NCBI RefSeq assembly: GCF_900100495.1
Contig: NZ_FNCT01000006.1
Coordinates: 186,001 to 250,000 of the forward strand
DNA: 64,000 nucleotides
DNA from: Pseudomonas benzenivorans
GTDB taxonomy: Bacteria > Pseudomonadota > Gammaproteobacteria > Pseudomonadales > Pseudomonadaceae
Reading direction: 5' to 3'
Below the pieces are notes generated by a model. It ran no database searches, was not told the DNA's origin, and saw only the letters and a list, made by a program, of their open reading frames with translations. The position numbers and the translations under genes are program-made. Shown here piece after piece: positions 1 through 9,801 of the stretch (the stretch's first letter is position 1; each line of letters starts with the position of its first letter).

Positions 1-636
1 CGCGTACGCCTGACGCTCGACGCAGCCACTATCGGCGGGCAACCCCTGCAGGTTGCCCTGGATATCCAGCGACCCGCCCATCTCGACTCGGTCAACCTGG
101 TCGCCCCGCTCGGCCAGCACGGTTTTCATGCCACCTGCCGGCAACTGGGCCTGCCCGCCACCGGCGGCGTGCAACTCGGCAGCCGCCACTATGCGTGTCC
201 AGCCGGACAGAGTTTCGCCGCCATGGACTTTGGCCGGGGCGTCTGGCCGCTGCATAGCCACTGGACACGCGCCGCCTTCGCCACGGCGGGCGGGATCGCC
301 GGCAACTTCGGCTCCGGCTGGACCGACTACAGCGGCCTGTCGGAGAACGCCTTGTGGTTTGGCGGGGAACTGCTGCACCTGGACTGTGCGGTGCACATCG
401 AGCAGAGCCCGCACAACCCGCTAGCCCCCTGGCGCCTGAGCACCCTCGACGAGCGGCTCGAACTGACATTCACCCCGCGCCAGCGGCACCACGCCTGCCC
501 GCGCCTGGGACCGCTGTATGCCGATACGCAGCAGTGGTTCGGCCACTTCAACGGTGTGCTTCGCGGCCCACGCGGCGAACGCGTGCCGGTAGATGCGGCG
601 CTCGGCTGGCTCGGGGCGACCCACGCCCGCTGGTAG
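1..636 (+). CDS. DUF2804 family protein (C-terminal part)
   Basis: The reading frame is open from the first base of the window to the stop at 634-636, so only the last 211 residues are present and the start lies outside. The segment [14 protein letters not shown] followed by [12 protein letters not shown] and SENALWFGG is the conserved core I associate with DUF2804 proteins, which have no established biochemical role. No signal peptide or membrane segment is visible in this part. A 148-base gap separates it from fumC on the same strand, so co-transcription is possible but not shown. The family assignment is from motif recall. Confidence 0.75.
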   Translation, partial: RVRLTLDAATIGGQPLQVALDIQRPAHLDSVNLVAPLGQHGFHATCRQLGLPATGGVQLGSRHYACPAGQSFAAMDFGRGVWPLHSHWTRAAFATAGGIAGNFGSGWTDYSGLSENALWFGGELLHLDCAVHIEQSPHNPLAPWRLSTLDERLELTFTPRQRHHACPRLGPLYADTQQWFGHFNGVLRGPRGERVPVDAALGWLGATHARW

Positions 637-784
637 TGGTCGCGCCAGCAAGCCGGTGGCCACACCGGCCACCGGGCGTTCTCCGAGGGCTGGAGCAGCG
701 GACGGCGAACGCCGGCCAGGCAGATGGGGAACCTGCACCCGGTTACAGCGCCTAAACTTGCTGAACCGCACCCGGAGAGCCTCC

Positions 785-2179
785 ATGAGCCGCATCGAAA
801 CCGACAGCCTCGGTCCCATCGAAGTCCCAGAAGATGCCTATTGGGGCGCCCAGACCCAGCGCTCGCTGATCAATTTCGCCATCGGTGCAGAGCGCATGCC
901 GCTGGCCGTGCTGCATGCCCTGGCGCTGATCAAGAAAGCCGCCGCACGGATCAACGTGCGCATCGGCGACCTGCCCCTGGACATCGCCCGGCTGATCGAA
1001 CAGGCCGCCGACGAGGTGCTGGCCGGCGAGCATGACGAGCAGTTCCCCCTGGCGGTCTGGCAAACCGGCAGCGGCACGCAAAGCAACATGAACGTCAACG
1101 AAGTGATCGCCGGCCGCGCCAACGAGCTGGCCAGCGGCGTGCGCGGCGGCAAGAGCCCGGTGCACCCGAACGATCACGTCAATCGGGCGCAGAGCTCCAA
1201 CGACAGCTTCCCCACCGCCATGCACATCGCCGCCGCCAGCGCCGTGCAGCACCAGCTGCTGCCGGCAATCGCCGAGCTGGCCGACGGCCTGGCCGAACAG
1301 GCGGCGCGGCACGGCAAGCTGGTGAAAACCGGGCGCACCCACCTGATGGATGCCACGCCGATCACCTTCGGCCAGGAACTGTCGGCCTTCGTCGCCCAGC
1401 TCGGCTATGCCGAACGGGCGATTCGCGCCGCCCTGCCGGCGGTCTGCGAACTGGCCCAAGGCGGCACCGCAGTCGGCACCGGGCTGAACGCGCCGCCGGG
1501 TTTTGCCGTGGCCATAGCCGCGGAACTGGCAGCCTTGAGCGGCCTGCCGCTGGTCAGCGCGCCCAACAAGTTCGCCGCGCTGGCTGGGCACGAACCCCTG
1601 GCCAGCCTGTCTGGCGCGTTGAAGACCCTCGCCGTCGCGCTGATGAAGATCGCCAACGACCTGCGCCTGCTCGGCTCCGGGCCGCGTGCCGGGTTCGCCG
1701 AGGTCAAGCTGCCGGCCAACGAACCGGGCAGCTCGATCATGCCGGGCAAGGTCAACCCGACCCAATGCGAGGCGCTGTCGATGCTCGCCTGCCAGGTGCT
1801 GGGCAACGATGTCGCCATTGGCTTTGCCGCCAGCCAGGGCCACCTGCAGCTGAATGTGTTCAAGCCGGTGATCATCCATAACCTGCTGCAGTCGATTCGC
1901 CTGCTCGCCGACGGCTGCCGCAATTTCCAGCAGCATTGCATCGCCGGCCTACAACCCGACCCCGGGCAGATGGCCGCGCACCTGGAGCGCGGCCTGATGC
2001 TGGTGACCGCGCTGAACCCGCACATCGGCTACGACAAAGCCGCGGAAATCGCCAAGAAGGCCTATCACGACGGCAGCACCCTGCGCGAAGCCGCGCTGCA
2101 GCTGGGCTACCTGAGCGGCGAACAGTTCGACGCCTGGGTCCGCCCGCAAGACATGCTGGAGGCCGGCAAACATGAATGA
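785..2179 (+). CDS. fumC: Class II fumarate hydratase FumC
   Basis: This enzyme catalyses reversible hydration of fumarate to L-malate in the TCA cycle. It is the iron-independent, oxidant-resistant cytosolic class. The 464-residue length is normal. Family motifs are clear: [12 protein letters not shown], the [15 protein letters not shown] segment and the superfamily signature [11 protein letters not shown] at about residues 315-325. The frame is open further upstream, but ATG 785 ([15 protein letters not shown]) fits the family N-terminus and follows a GGAGAGCC ribosome-binding site. The last 8 bases overlap the next gene, implying a two-gene operon with the flavoprotein downstream. Pseudomonas commonly carries more than one fumarase; this one is the FumC type. 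Confidence 0.95.
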   Translation: MSRIETDSLGPIEVPEDAYWGAQTQRSLINFAIGAERMPLAVLHALALIKKAAARINVRIGDLPLDIARLIEQAADEVLAGEHDEQFPLAVWQTGSGTQSNMNVNEVIAGRANELASGVRGGKSPVHPNDHVNRAQSSNDSFPTAMHIAAASAVQHQLLPAIAELADGLAEQAARHGKLVKTGRTHLMDATPITFGQELSAFVAQLGYAERAIRAALPAVCELAQGGTAVGTGLNAPPGFAVAIAAELAALSGLPLVSAPNKFAALAGHEPLASLSGALKTLAVALMKIANDLRLLGSGPRAGFAEVKLPANEPGSSIMPGKVNPTQCEALSMLACQVLGNDVAIGFAASQGHLQLNVFKPVIIHNLLQSIRLLADGCRNFQQHCIAGLQPDPGQMAAHLERGLMLVTALNPHIGYDKAAEIAKKAYHDGSTLREAALQLGYLSGEQFDAWVRPQDMLEAGKHE

Positions 2180-2789
2180 AGCGAAAACTGGCGCGACACC
2201 GCTGGAAGGCGATGGCAAACGCATCCTGATGATCCTCGGCACCCCGAAAAGCGCCAGCCTCTGTCACGCCCTCGCGGAAGCCTATGCCCAGGGCGCGCGC
2301 AGCGAGGGGCATGTGGTGCGCCAGTTGAAGCTGGGCGAGCTGAGTTTCGACCCGGTGCTGCGCGACGGCTATGACCAGGGCCAGATCCTCGAGCCGGATT
2401 TGCTCGAGGCACAACGACAGATCCACTGGGCCGAGCACCTGGTGTTCGTCTATCCGGTCTGGTGGGGAGGCCTGCCGGCCCTGCTCAAGGGCTTTTTCGA
2501 CCGGGTATTCCTGCCCGGTTTCGCCTTCAAGTACCGCGGCCAATCGCAACTGTGGGACAAGCTGCTGAGTGGGCGCACCGCCGACCTGCTGGTCACCCTG
2601 GATACGCCGCCCTGGTACTTCCGCTGGATCTACGGCGCACCGGCGCACCGGCAGATGACCCGCACCATCCTCGGCTTCAGCGGGATCAAGACTCGTCGCC
2701 TGGCGGAGTTCGCCCCGGTCCGGCCGTCCTCCGAGGAACAACGCCAGAGCTGGTTGCGCCGCGCCGAAACACTCGGCGTGCACGCCTGA
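2172..2789 (+). CDS. NAD(P)H-dependent oxidoreductase, flavodoxin-like fold (quinone reductase type)
   Basis: The 205-residue protein looks like the MdaB/KefF/NQO1-type FMN or FAD quinone reductases. It has an N-terminal beta-strand and phosphate-binding loop ([18 protein letters not shown]), then [23 protein letters not shown], the characteristic flavin-site motif with the P-x-W-W-x-x-P pattern. Such enzymes carry out two-electron reduction of quinones or other electrophiles in the cytosol. It overlaps the end of fumC by 8 bases (ATGAATGA), so translation is probably coupled. The physiological substrate cannot be read from the sequence. Confidence 0.88.
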   Translation: MNEAKTGATPLEGDGKRILMILGTPKSASLCHALAEAYAQGARSEGHVVRQLKLGELSFDPVLRDGYDQGQILEPDLLEAQRQIHWAEHLVFVYPVWWGGLPALLKGFFDRVFLPGFAFKYRGQSQLWDKLLSGRTADLLVTLDTPPWYFRWIYGAPAHRQMTRTILGFSGIKTRRLAEFAPVRPSSEEQRQSWLRRAETLGVHA

Positions 2790-2801
2790 GAACTGCGGAT
2801 T

Positions 2802-2855
2802 CGCGGCTGAAGCCGCTCCTACAACCTGGCTTATGTGGGAGCGGCTTCAGCCGCG
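2802..2855. repeat. REP-type inverted repeat (18-bp perfect arms)
   Basis: Arms at 2802-2819 and 2838-2855 are exact reverse complements (core GCGGCTGAAGCCGCTCC). It lies between the convergent oxidoreductase and EamA genes and may act as a bidirectional terminator or mRNA-stabilising hairpin. The GTAGGAGC-family ends recur at many intergenic sites in this window. Confidence 0.85.
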
Positions 2856-2870
2856 ATTGATCGATCCGCT

Positions 2871-3833
2871 CTACAACTGCGCCGCCAGTCGCGCCCGGCG
2901 GGCGCGCAGGCCGGCCATCAGCGACGGGCCGAGCGCGGTCAACGCCGAGCCCAGCACCACCAGCGCCGCGCCGGCGTAGGCGAGCCAGTTGATCTGCTCG
3001 GGCAGCACATGCTCCGGCCACCAGGTCGCCGCCAGCGCCACCGAGCCGAAGGTCACCAGCGGCGTGATCGCCAGGGTCGCGCTGACACGCGAGGCTTCCC
3101 AGTGCGCCAGCGCTTCGGCGAAGGCACCGTAGGCGATCAGGGTGTTCAGGCAGCAGGCCAGCAACAACCAGCCCTGCAGCGGGCTCAGGGCAAACACCTG
3201 CAGCGGCTGCGCCCAGGGGGTCAGCAACAAGGCGCAGGCCAGGTAGATCACCATCATCACCTGCAGCGAGTTCCACACCGTCAGCAACTGCTTCTGCGCC
3301 AGGCCGTAGAACGCCCAGACAAACGCCGCCAGCAGCACGATCAACACCCCTGCGGTGTAGTCGCTCAGCGACGTCAGCAACTCGTCCAGGCGCTGGTTGA
3401 AGAACAGCGTAAAGCCCAGCAGCAGCACGGCCAGGCCCATACCCTGGCCCAGGCTGAACCGCTCGCGGAAGACGAACAGGCTGCTGATCAGCAGCAGGAT
3501 CGGCGCGACCTGGATCACCAGTTGCGTGGTCCCCGGGCTGAGCAGGTTCAAGCCGACCAGATAGAGCACGTAGTTGGCGCTCAGCCCGGCAATCGCCAAG
3601 GCCAACAACCCGCCGCCCTTGCGGCCCAGCGGACGGAAGCGCGGCAAGCGCCGGGTGGCCGCCAGGTAAGCCAGCAGGATCGAGCCGGAAACCAACAGGC
3701 GATACCAGGTGACGGTGACCGGGTCCATCGCCTGCAGCACTTCTTTCAGCTTGATCGGCAGCACGCCCCAGAGCACGGCCGTGACCAGCGCCAGGAACAT
3801 GCCGTAAAGCCAACGACCGGAAGAGATATGCAT
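2871..3833 (-). CDS. EamA/DMT-superfamily inner-membrane transporter
   Basis: The 320-residue protein is dominated by hydrophobic segments arranged as two repeats of about five helices each, the EamA (RarD-like) architecture of the drug/metabolite transporter superfamily. The N-terminal MHISSGRWLYGMFLALVTAV and the PxxxxWYRLLV segment are typical. RarD-like proteins export or import small metabolites; the substrate is unknown here. The frame stays open 56 codons upstream, but that extension is polar and Cys/His-rich with no family similarity, so the start was placed at 3833. It is convergent with the flavoprotein gene and divergent from the DUF6316 gene. Confidence 0.88.
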   Translation of the reverse strand: MHISSGRWLYGMFLALVTAVLWGVLPIKLKEVLQAMDPVTVTWYRLLVSGSILLAYLAATRRLPRFRPLGRKGGGLLALAIAGLSANYVLYLVGLNLLSPGTTQLVIQVAPILLLISSLFVFRERFSLGQGMGLAVLLLGFTLFFNQRLDELLTSLSDYTAGVLIVLLAAFVWAFYGLAQKQLLTVWNSLQVMMVIYLACALLLTPWAQPLQVFALSPLQGWLLLACCLNTLIAYGAFAEALAHWEASRVSATLAITPLVTFGSVALAATWWPEHVLPEQINWLAYAGAALVVLGSALTALGPSLMAGLRARRARLAAQL

Positions 3834-4127
3834 GATTGCCTCGAACGCACGGTGACAGCATGAGCCTGAAATGGCCCATGCCTGCACCGAAGCAGGGCAT
3901 TCTAGGCCGGCACCGTGGACCGGCACAGCTACAGTTTGACCAGGTTGTGCGCGACAACTGTACTGATGGCAAAGCATATATCGCCACAGATATGGCGCCA
4001 AAAATCACGCAGATCATCGGCAAATGGCGCGCCAATGGCGAAAAGTCAACCATCTGTCGCCAAGCGAGCCGACCGCAGGACCTGGCGCTACACTCAAACC
4101 ATTCGGCTTATTGAGTGAGGTTTCGCT

Positions 4128-4337
4128 ATGTTCGGTCAGCGCAACGTCGATCCCAGCCCCGGCACCCACTACCGTAGCGAGCGGGTCAGCGCGGTGAATG
4201 GCCAGTATTTCTTCGCCACCCGCGAAGGCACCCTGGAAGGCCCGTTCTTCACCCGGGTGGACGCCGAACGGGAGATCTCCTTCTACATCCAACGCATGGC
4301 ACAAGGCAGCGGCAGCCTCGGCAACCGAACCTACTGA
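4128..4337 (+). CDS. Small DUF6316 family protein
   Basis: The 69-residue polypeptide (MFGQRNVDPSPGTHYRSERV at its start) contains NGQYFFATREGTLEGPFFTR followed by AEREISFYIQRM. I recognise this as the DUF6316 family of small Pseudomonas proteins of unknown function. It has no signal peptide or membrane span, and its aromatic-rich beta-like first half is followed by a short helix. GAGTGAGG lies just upstream of ATG 4128 as a plausible ribosome-binding site. It is monocistronic, divergent from the EamA gene and convergent with the thiolase gene. Confidence 0.8.
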   Translation: MFGQRNVDPSPGTHYRSERVSAVNGQYFFATREGTLEGPFFTRVDAEREISFYIQRMAQGSGSLGNRTY

Positions 4338-4391
4338 GCCCGTCGCTACCGCCCCTCGCCAGTGCGCCCCGGATGCGGATCAGGGCCAGGC

Positions 4392-4422
4392 TTCGCCCCG
4401 GGCGTCTGTGCGCCGGGGCGAA
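4392..4422. terminator. GC-rich hairpin between convergent genes
   Basis: Perfect 10-bp arms (TTCGCCCCGG at 4392-4401 and its complement at 4413-4422) lie between the ends of the DUF6316 and thiolase genes. Neither side has a clear T-run, so intrinsic termination is only a candidate role. Confidence 0.45.
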
Positions 4423-4445
4423 ATCCATGGTCCCGATCGCGCGCT

Positions 4446-5630
4446 TTAGCGCAGCGCCTCGAACAGCCCGGTGGCACCCATCCCGCCGCCCACGCACATG
4501 GTCACGATGCCGTAGCGCAGGTTGCGCCGTTGCAGTTCGCGCATCAGATGGCCGACCTGGCGCGAGCCGGTCATGCCGAACGGGTGGCCGATGGAAATCG
4601 AGCCGCCGTTGACGTTGTATTTTTCGTTGTCGATCTGCAGACGATCGCGGGCATACAGGCACTGCGAGGCGAAGGCTTCGTTGAGTTCCCACAGGCCGAT
4701 GTCGGCGATGTTCAGGCCCCGGGCCTTGAGCAGTTTCGGCACCGAGAACACCGGGCCGATGCCCATCTCGTCGGGCTCGCAGCCGGCGACTACGAAACCA
4801 CGGAAGAAGGCTTTCGGCTTGAGGCCCAGTTCGATGGCCTTGTCCAGGCTCATCACCAGGGTCATCGAAGCGCCGTCGGACAGTTGTGAGGCGTTGCCGG
4901 CGGTCACCGAACCGTCTTCGGCGAACACCGGCTTGAGCGCTGCCAGGCTTTCCAGGGTGGTGTCGGCACGGTTGCAGTCGTCGCGATCGACCACGCCCTC
5001 GACGATCTTCTTCTCGCCGCTGGCCTTGTCCTCGACCAGGTACTTGACGTTCATCGGCACGATCTCGTCGTCGAACAGGCCTTCGGCCTGGGCCCGCGCA
5101 GTGCGCTGCTGGCTCTGCAGGGCATAGGCGTCCTGGGCTTCGCGGCTGACGTTGTAGCGCCGCGCGACGATCTCGGCGGTCTGCCCCATCGGGTAGTAGA
5201 TGCCCGGCAGGTCCTTCTGCAGGATCGGGTTGAACAGGTTGTCGGTGTTCATGCTCTTCAGGGTCATGGTGATCGACTCGACGCCACCGGCGACGATGAC
5301 CTCGCTGCAGCCTGACGCAATCTGGTTGGCGGCGATGGCGATGGCCTGCAGGCCCGAGGAGCAGAAACGGTTGAGGGTCATGCCGGCCACCTGGGTGCCG
5401 AGGCCGGAGAGCACCGCCACGTTACGGCCGATGTTCATGCCCTGGGCACCCTCGTTGGAGCCGGCGCCGACGATGCAGTCATCGACCAGCGCCGGATCCA
5501 GGCCGCTGCGCGCCAGCAGCGCATTCACGCAATGGGCCGCCATGTCGTCCGGACGGGTCTGGTTGAACTTGCCACGGAAGGATTTGGCCAGGCCAGTCCG
5601 CACGCTGTCGACGATCACCACTTCACGCAT
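4446..5630 (-). CDS. Thiolase family acetyl-CoA C-acyltransferase
   Basis: The 394-residue protein has the thiolase catalytic set. These are the nucleophilic Cys in LNRFCSSGLQAIA (about residue 89), the NEAFASQ motif, GHPFGMTGSR with the active-site His, and the C-terminal CVGGGMG containing the second Cys. It should cleave 3-ketoacyl-CoA or condense acetyl-CoA in fatty-acid degradation or acetoacetyl-CoA metabolism; chain-length preference cannot be told. ATG 5630 follows GAGGTGCGTC, a good ribosome-binding site, and was preferred over an in-frame start four codons upstream. No FadB-like partner gene is adjacent, so it appears to be a stand-alone thiolase. Confidence 0.9.
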   Translation of the reverse strand: MREVVIVDSVRTGLAKSFRGKFNQTRPDDMAAHCVNALLARSGLDPALVDDCIVGAGSNEGAQGMNIGRNVAVLSGLGTQVAGMTLNRFCSSGLQAIAIAANQIASGCSEVIVAGGVESITMTLKSMNTDNLFNPILQKDLPGIYYPMGQTAEIVARRYNVSREAQDAYALQSQQRTARAQAEGLFDDEIVPMNVKYLVEDKASGEKKIVEGVVDRDDCNRADTTLESLAALKPVFAEDGSVTAGNASQLSDGASMTLVMSLDKAIELGLKPKAFFRGFVVAGCEPDEMGIGPVFSVPKLLKARGLNIADIGLWELNEAFASQCLYARDRLQIDNEKYNVNGGSISIGHPFGMTGSRQVGHLMRELQRRNLRYGIVTMCVGGGMGATGLFEALR

Positions 5631-5769
5631 GACGCACCTCATTGTCGTTGATGTAAAAGATGGCAGGAGAATAAGGCCGAGCTATCTCAACCGACGACGA
5701 TCATTCACCAGCCATATGCGCGACCATCTTTCGGTAGGGCCTATGGTTATGCGCAAGGTCTGCGGCATC

Positions 5770-5799
5770 GTAGGGTGGATGACGCTCTACCCATCCACC
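5770..5799. repeat. Short inverted repeat in the thiolase upstream region
   Basis: GTAGGGTGGAT and its partner ATCCACC form arms at 5774-5780 and 5793-5799. It lies in the 319-base gap between the thiolase start and the end of the polyphosphate enzyme gene; the rest of that gap holds the next REP pair and nothing coding. Confidence 0.55.
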
Positions 5800-5854
5800 A
5801 ACGACGATGACACAGCTCTTGTAGATCCTACGTTCATGCACAAGCCTCGCAGGA

Positions 5855-5924
5855 CGTAGGAGCGGGCCATGCCCGCGATGCCTTTTGCGGACTGGCCCCA
5901 TCGCGGCCATGGGCTGCTCCTACG
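5855..5924. repeat. REP-type inverted pair
   Basis: The element beginning CGTAGGAGCGGGCCATG at 5855 is mirrored, with mismatches, by the inverted copy ending GGGCTGCTCCTACG at 5924. It is the same family as copies near 16.65, 20.07 and 57.4 kb. Confidence 0.75.
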
Positions 5925-5949
5925 AAGCACCCGCCCCCTTGGTTCCCCT

Positions 5950-7437
5950 TCAATCCTTCTCGAACGCCGCCTCCAGCGCCTCGTTGATGGTGCGCAGCAC
6001 CTTGATCCGGGCGAAGCGCTTGTCGTTGGCCTCGACCAGCGTCCAGGGCGCGATTTCGGTGCTGGTACGGTCGACCATGTCGTTCACTGCGTCGCGGTAC
6101 AGCGGCCATTTCTCGCGATTGCGCCAGTCGTCTTCGGTGATCTTGAAGCGCTTGAAGGGGGTCTGCTCGCGTTCCTTGAAGCGCTGCAACTGGGTGTCCT
6201 GGTCGATCGCCAGCCAGAATTTCACCAGCACCACTCCGGCGTCGGTCAGTTGCTCCTCGAAATCGTTGATCTCGCCGTAGGCCCGCAGCCAGTCGGCCGA
6301 ACTGCAATAACCCTCGACCCGCTCGACCAGCACCCGGCCATACCAGGAGCGGTCGAACAGGGTGAACTTGCCGCGTGCCGGGATGTGCCGCCAGAAGCGC
6401 CACAAGTAGGGCTGCGCCCGCTCCTCCTCGGTCGGCGCCGCCACCGGCACGATGCGGTACTGGCGCGGATCGAGCGCCGCTGCCACGCGGCGGATGGCGC
6501 TGCCTTTGCCAGCCGCATCGTTGCCCTCGAACACCGTGATCAGCGCATGTTTGCGCATGCGCTTGTCGCGCATCAGCCCCGACAGGCGCGCCTGCTCGGC
6601 GACCAGCTGGATCTGGTAGTCCTCCTTGTCCAGGGTCTGGCTCATGTCCAGGCTGTCGAGCAGGCCGCGCTGGTCCAGGCTGAGGGTCAAGGGGGCGGTG
6701 TGCGGCTGCAAGTGGCGCTGCTGGCCGTTGTCCAGGGCGGCCTGCAGCCCCTCGAGGAGAATCCGTCCGACCGTCAGGCTGCGGTAGTACTCGTCCGCCC
6801 CCTCCACCACATACCAGGGCGCATAATCGCGACTGCTGCGGCGCAGCACGTGCTCGCCGTAGCGGACGAACTTGTCGTAGGTCTTTGACTGCTGCCAGTC
6901 CAACGGGCTGATCCGCCAGCTGTGCAGCGGGTCGTCCTGCAACGCCTTGAGGCGCGCCTTCATCTGCTTCTTGGACAGGTGGAACCAGAACTTGAAGATC
7001 AACGCGCCCTCATCGCAGAGCATCCGTTCGAGGCGCTCCGCGCCGGCCACGGCCTGGTCCAGCACGGCATCCTTGAATTTCCCATGCACCCGGCCCTGGA
7101 GCATCTGGCTGTACCAGTTGCCGAAGAACACCCCGATCCGCCCTTTCGGCGGCAACTGCCGCCAATAGCGCCAGGCCGGTGGCCGGGCCAGCTCCTCGTC
7201 GGTCTGCTGATCGAAGGTGCTGACCTGGATCAGCCGCGGATCCATCCATTCGTTGAGCAACTTGACCGTCTCGCCCTTGCCCGCGCCCTCGATCCCACTG
7301 ATCAGGATGATCACCGCGAAGCGCCCCTGCTGCTTCAACTCGTATTGCGCCTCGAGCAACGCCTCGCGCAGCGCCGGCTCCTCGGCCTCGAAGGTGGCTT
7401 TATCGATGGCGTGACCAATCTCGGCGGATTCGAACAT
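5950..7437 (-). CDS. pap: Polyphosphate:AMP phosphotransferase (double PPK2 domain)
   Basis: The enzyme transfers phosphate from polyphosphate to AMP giving ADP (class II PPK2, two fused domains). The 495-residue length matches the known double-domain form. Domain 1 (about residues 10-240) has a P-loop ISGIEGAGKGE at 47-56; domain 2 (about 260-490) has the second P-loop FEGNDAAGKGSAIRR followed by lid residues including FDRSWYGRVLVERVEG. The start at 7437 (MFESAEIGHAID) is preceded by GGGAG; the longer frame upstream crosses a repeat and is not coding-like. PAO1 has a pap gene near its NAGGN genes, as here. It probably helps recycle AMP at the expense of polyphosphate under stress. Confidence 0.93.
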   Translation of the reverse strand: MFESAEIGHAIDKATFEAEEPALREALLEAQYELKQQGRFAVIILISGIEGAGKGETVKLLNEWMDPRLIQVSTFDQQTDEELARPPAWRYWRQLPPKGRIGVFFGNWYSQMLQGRVHGKFKDAVLDQAVAGAERLERMLCDEGALIFKFWFHLSKKQMKARLKALQDDPLHSWRISPLDWQQSKTYDKFVRYGEHVLRRSSRDYAPWYVVEGADEYYRSLTVGRILLEGLQAALDNGQQRHLQPHTAPLTLSLDQRGLLDSLDMSQTLDKEDYQIQLVAEQARLSGLMRDKRMRKHALITVFEGNDAAGKGSAIRRVAAALDPRQYRIVPVAAPTEEERAQPYLWRFWRHIPARGKFTLFDRSWYGRVLVERVEGYCSSADWLRAYGEINDFEEQLTDAGVVLVKFWLAIDQDTQLQRFKEREQTPFKRFKITEDDWRNREKWPLYRDAVNDMVDRTSTEIAPWTLVEANDKRFARIKVLRTINEALEAAFEKD

Positions 7438-7543
7438 AAGCAGCTCCCGGACATGATCCACAGAGCCTAGCCGACTGGGCGCCGGATTGGTTGATCCGGG
7501 CCGGTACATGCATGCTCCGGCCGCCACCGCAGACCCGCCACCG

Positions 7544-7625
7544 CAAAGCTTCGCCCCGGGGTCACGGAACGCCGCCCGGACCCTCCTACAAAAAAAAACC
7601 GCTCCCCCGTTGTAGGAGGCCGCAG
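7544..7625. repeat. Intergenic repeat, inverted copy of the 10.7-10.9 kb family
   Basis: The stretch containing GGGTCACGGAACGCCGCCC and GGACCCTCCTACA is the reverse complement (one or two mismatches) of the 70-bp unit at 10689 and 10820. A second TGTAGGAGG end near 7613-7621 closes it as a hairpin-capable element in the 299-base gap between pap and mnmC, which holds no gene. Confidence 0.7.
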
Positions 7626-7736
7626 GGTTGCCGAAATCCGCCACCGTAGGCCAGCGACAGACTCAAGATCCCCCGGCGTTTCGGGTAGATCCGGGCAATC
7701 GGCTAGAATGCTCGCCTGCTCAAGCCGGTGGCCGCC

Positions 7737-9719
7737 ATGTCCGATACCCCTAGCCCCTCTGCCGAACCGCAACACGCCCTGCTCGACTGGGACGAGCGCG
7801 GCCAGCCGCTCTCCCGCCTGTTTGGCGATGTGTACTTCTCCCAGGACAATGGCCTGGCAGAAACCCGCCAGGTGTTTCTCGCCAACAACGACCTGCCGGC
7901 GCGCTTCGCCGCCCTGGCGGATGGCGAGCAACTGGTGATCGGCGAAACCGGCTTCGGCACCGGACTGAACTTCCTCTGCGCCTGGCAATTGTTCGAGCAG
8001 CAGGCGCCCGTCGGCGCACGGCTGCATTTCGTCAGCGTCGAGAAATACCCGCTGAGCCACGCCGACCTGCAGCGCGCCCTGGCCCTGTGGCCGGAGCTGG
8101 CGCCCTTCGCCGAGGCGCTGCTGGCGCAGTACGTCGCCCTGCACCCGGGTTTCCAGCGCCTGCTGTTCGGCGGCGGGCGGATCGTCCTCAGCCTCTTGAT
8201 CGGCGACGTCCTGGAGCTGCTGCCGCAGCTCGATGCGCGCATCGATGCCTGGTTTCTCGACGGTTTCGCCCCGGCGAAAAACCCGCAGATGTGGACCCCC
8301 GAACTGTTCGCCGAGCTGGCCCGGCTGAGTGCGCCACAGGCCAGCATCGGCACCTTCACCAGCACCGGCCATGTGCGCCGCAGCCTCAACCAGGCCGGTT
8401 TCCAGATGCAGCGCGTGCCCGGCCTGGGCAAGAAATGGGAGGTGCTCAAGGGGCGATTCAGCGGCACCCCGGCTGCCCCCGGCAAACCCTGGTTCGCCCG
8501 CCCGCCCGTTCCCGCCGGCGCACGCCAGGCCCTGGTGATCGGCGCCGGCCTGGCCGGTTGTGCGACGGCCGCCAGCCTGGCCGCGCGCGGCTGGCAGGTG
8601 AGCCTGCTGGAACGCCACGCCGGCATCGCCCAGGAAGCCTCGGGCAACCCGCAAGGCGTGCTCTACCTCAAGCTGTCGGCGCATGGCACGGCGCTCTCGC
8701 GGCTGATCGTCAGCGGCTTCGGCTACACCCGCCGGCTGCTCGAACAACTGCACAAGGGCCGCGACTGGGACAACTGCGGCGTCCTGCAACTGGCCTTCGA
8801 CGCCAAGGAGGCGCAACGCCAGGCGCAACTGGCCGCGGCCTTCCCCAGCGACTTGCTGGTCAACCTCGACCGGGCCAGCGCCGAGGAGCGCGCCGGCATC
8901 CGCCTGCCCGCCGGCGGGCTGTTCTATCCGCAGGCCGGCTGGGCGCATCCGCCGGCGCTGTGCGAACTGCTGGCCAGCCAGGCGAATATTCGCCTGCAAC
9001 TGCATCAGGAGGCCCTGGAGCTGCGCCGTGATGGGAAAACCTGGCAGGCCTGGCACGGCGAGCAATTGCTGGCCAGCGCGCCGGTGGTGGTGCTGGCCGC
9101 CGCCGCCGAGATCCAGCGCTTCCCGTGCAGCGCCGAGCTGCCGCTCAAGCGCATCCGCGGGCAGATCAGCCGCCTGCCGGCGACCGCCGAGAGCCGCGCG
9201 CTGACGACCGTGGTCTGCGCCGAAGGCTATGTCGCCCCGCCGCGCCTGGGCGAGCACACCCTGGGCGCCAGCTTCGACTTCAGCAGCGACGACCTGACGC
9301 CGAGCAGCGCCGATCACGCCGGCAACCTGGAGCTGCTCCAGCAGATTTCCGCCGACCTGGCCGAGCGCCTGCACAGCGCCCAGCTCGACCCCGCGCGCCT
9401 GCAGGGCCGCGCCGCCTTCCGCTGCACCAGCCCGGACTACCTGCCGATCGTCGGCCCGCTGGCCGAGCGCCAGGCCTTCACCGCGGCCTACGCGGTGCTC
9501 GGCAAGGACGCCCGCCAGGTGCCGGATACCCCCTGCCCCTGGCTCGACGGCCTGTACATCAACAGCGGCCACGGCTCGCGCGGGCTGATCACCGCCCCGC
9601 TGGCCGGCGAGCTGATCGCCGCCTGGCTGAATGACGAGCCCCTACCCGTCCCGCGCGACGTCGCCGAGGCCTGCCATCCGAACCGCTTCGCCCTGCGCGC
9701 GCTGATCCGCGGCCAATAG
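7737..9719 (+). CDS. mnmC: Bifunctional tRNA modification enzyme MnmC (methyltransferase/FAD oxidoreductase)
   Basis: MnmC completes mnm5s2U34 in the wobble position of several tRNAs. The C-terminal FAD domain removes the carboxymethyl group and the N-terminal SAM domain methylates the resulting amine. The 660-residue length is standard. The N-terminal domain shows IGETGFGTGLNFL (SAM loop) and DAWFLDGFAPAKNPQMW; the FAD domain begins with VIGAGLAGCATAASLAARG at about residue 266 and ends with the NSGHGSRGLITAPLAG motif. ATG 7737 (MSDTPSPSAEPQHALLDW) is chosen over an in-frame GTG three codons upstream. Monocistronic here. Confidence 0.95.
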   Translation: MSDTPSPSAEPQHALLDWDERGQPLSRLFGDVYFSQDNGLAETRQVFLANNDLPARFAALADGEQLVIGETGFGTGLNFLCAWQLFEQQAPVGARLHFVSVEKYPLSHADLQRALALWPELAPFAEALLAQYVALHPGFQRLLFGGGRIVLSLLIGDVLELLPQLDARIDAWFLDGFAPAKNPQMWTPELFAELARLSAPQASIGTFTSTGHVRRSLNQAGFQMQRVPGLGKKWEVLKGRFSGTPAAPGKPWFARPPVPAGARQALVIGAGLAGCATAASLAARGWQVSLLERHAGIAQEASGNPQGVLYLKLSAHGTALSRLIVSGFGYTRRLLEQLHKGRDWDNCGVLQLAFDAKEAQRQAQLAAAFPSDLLVNLDRASAEERAGIRLPAGGLFYPQAGWAHPPALCELLASQANIRLQLHQEALELRRDGKTWQAWHGEQLLASAPVVVLAAAAEIQRFPCSAELPLKRIRGQISRLPATAESRALTTVVCAEGYVAPPRLGEHTLGASFDFSSDDLTPSSADHAGNLELLQQISADLAERLHSAQLDPARLQGRAAFRCTSPDYLPIVGPLAERQAFTAAYAVLGKDARQVPDTPCPWLDGLYINSGHGSRGLITAPLAGELIAAWLNDEPLPVPRDVAEACHPNRFALRALIRGQ

Positions 9720-9801
9720 TCGCAACCCGCGCGCCGACTCTTGCCCGCCGTCGCGCCCGAGGCATACCCTGCGGGGTATACAGCCACGGAGTGACAGCAC
9801 C

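Noticed and set aside
752..1936. A 394-codon open frame antisense to fumC
   Set aside because: Same reason: GC-driven shadow with no recognisable domain.
7467..9572. A 701-codon open frame antisense to mnmC
   Set aside because: It is a mirror of mnmC codon bias in GC-rich DNA; composition is Gln/Ala/Gly-rich without motifs, and mnmC is certain on the other strand.
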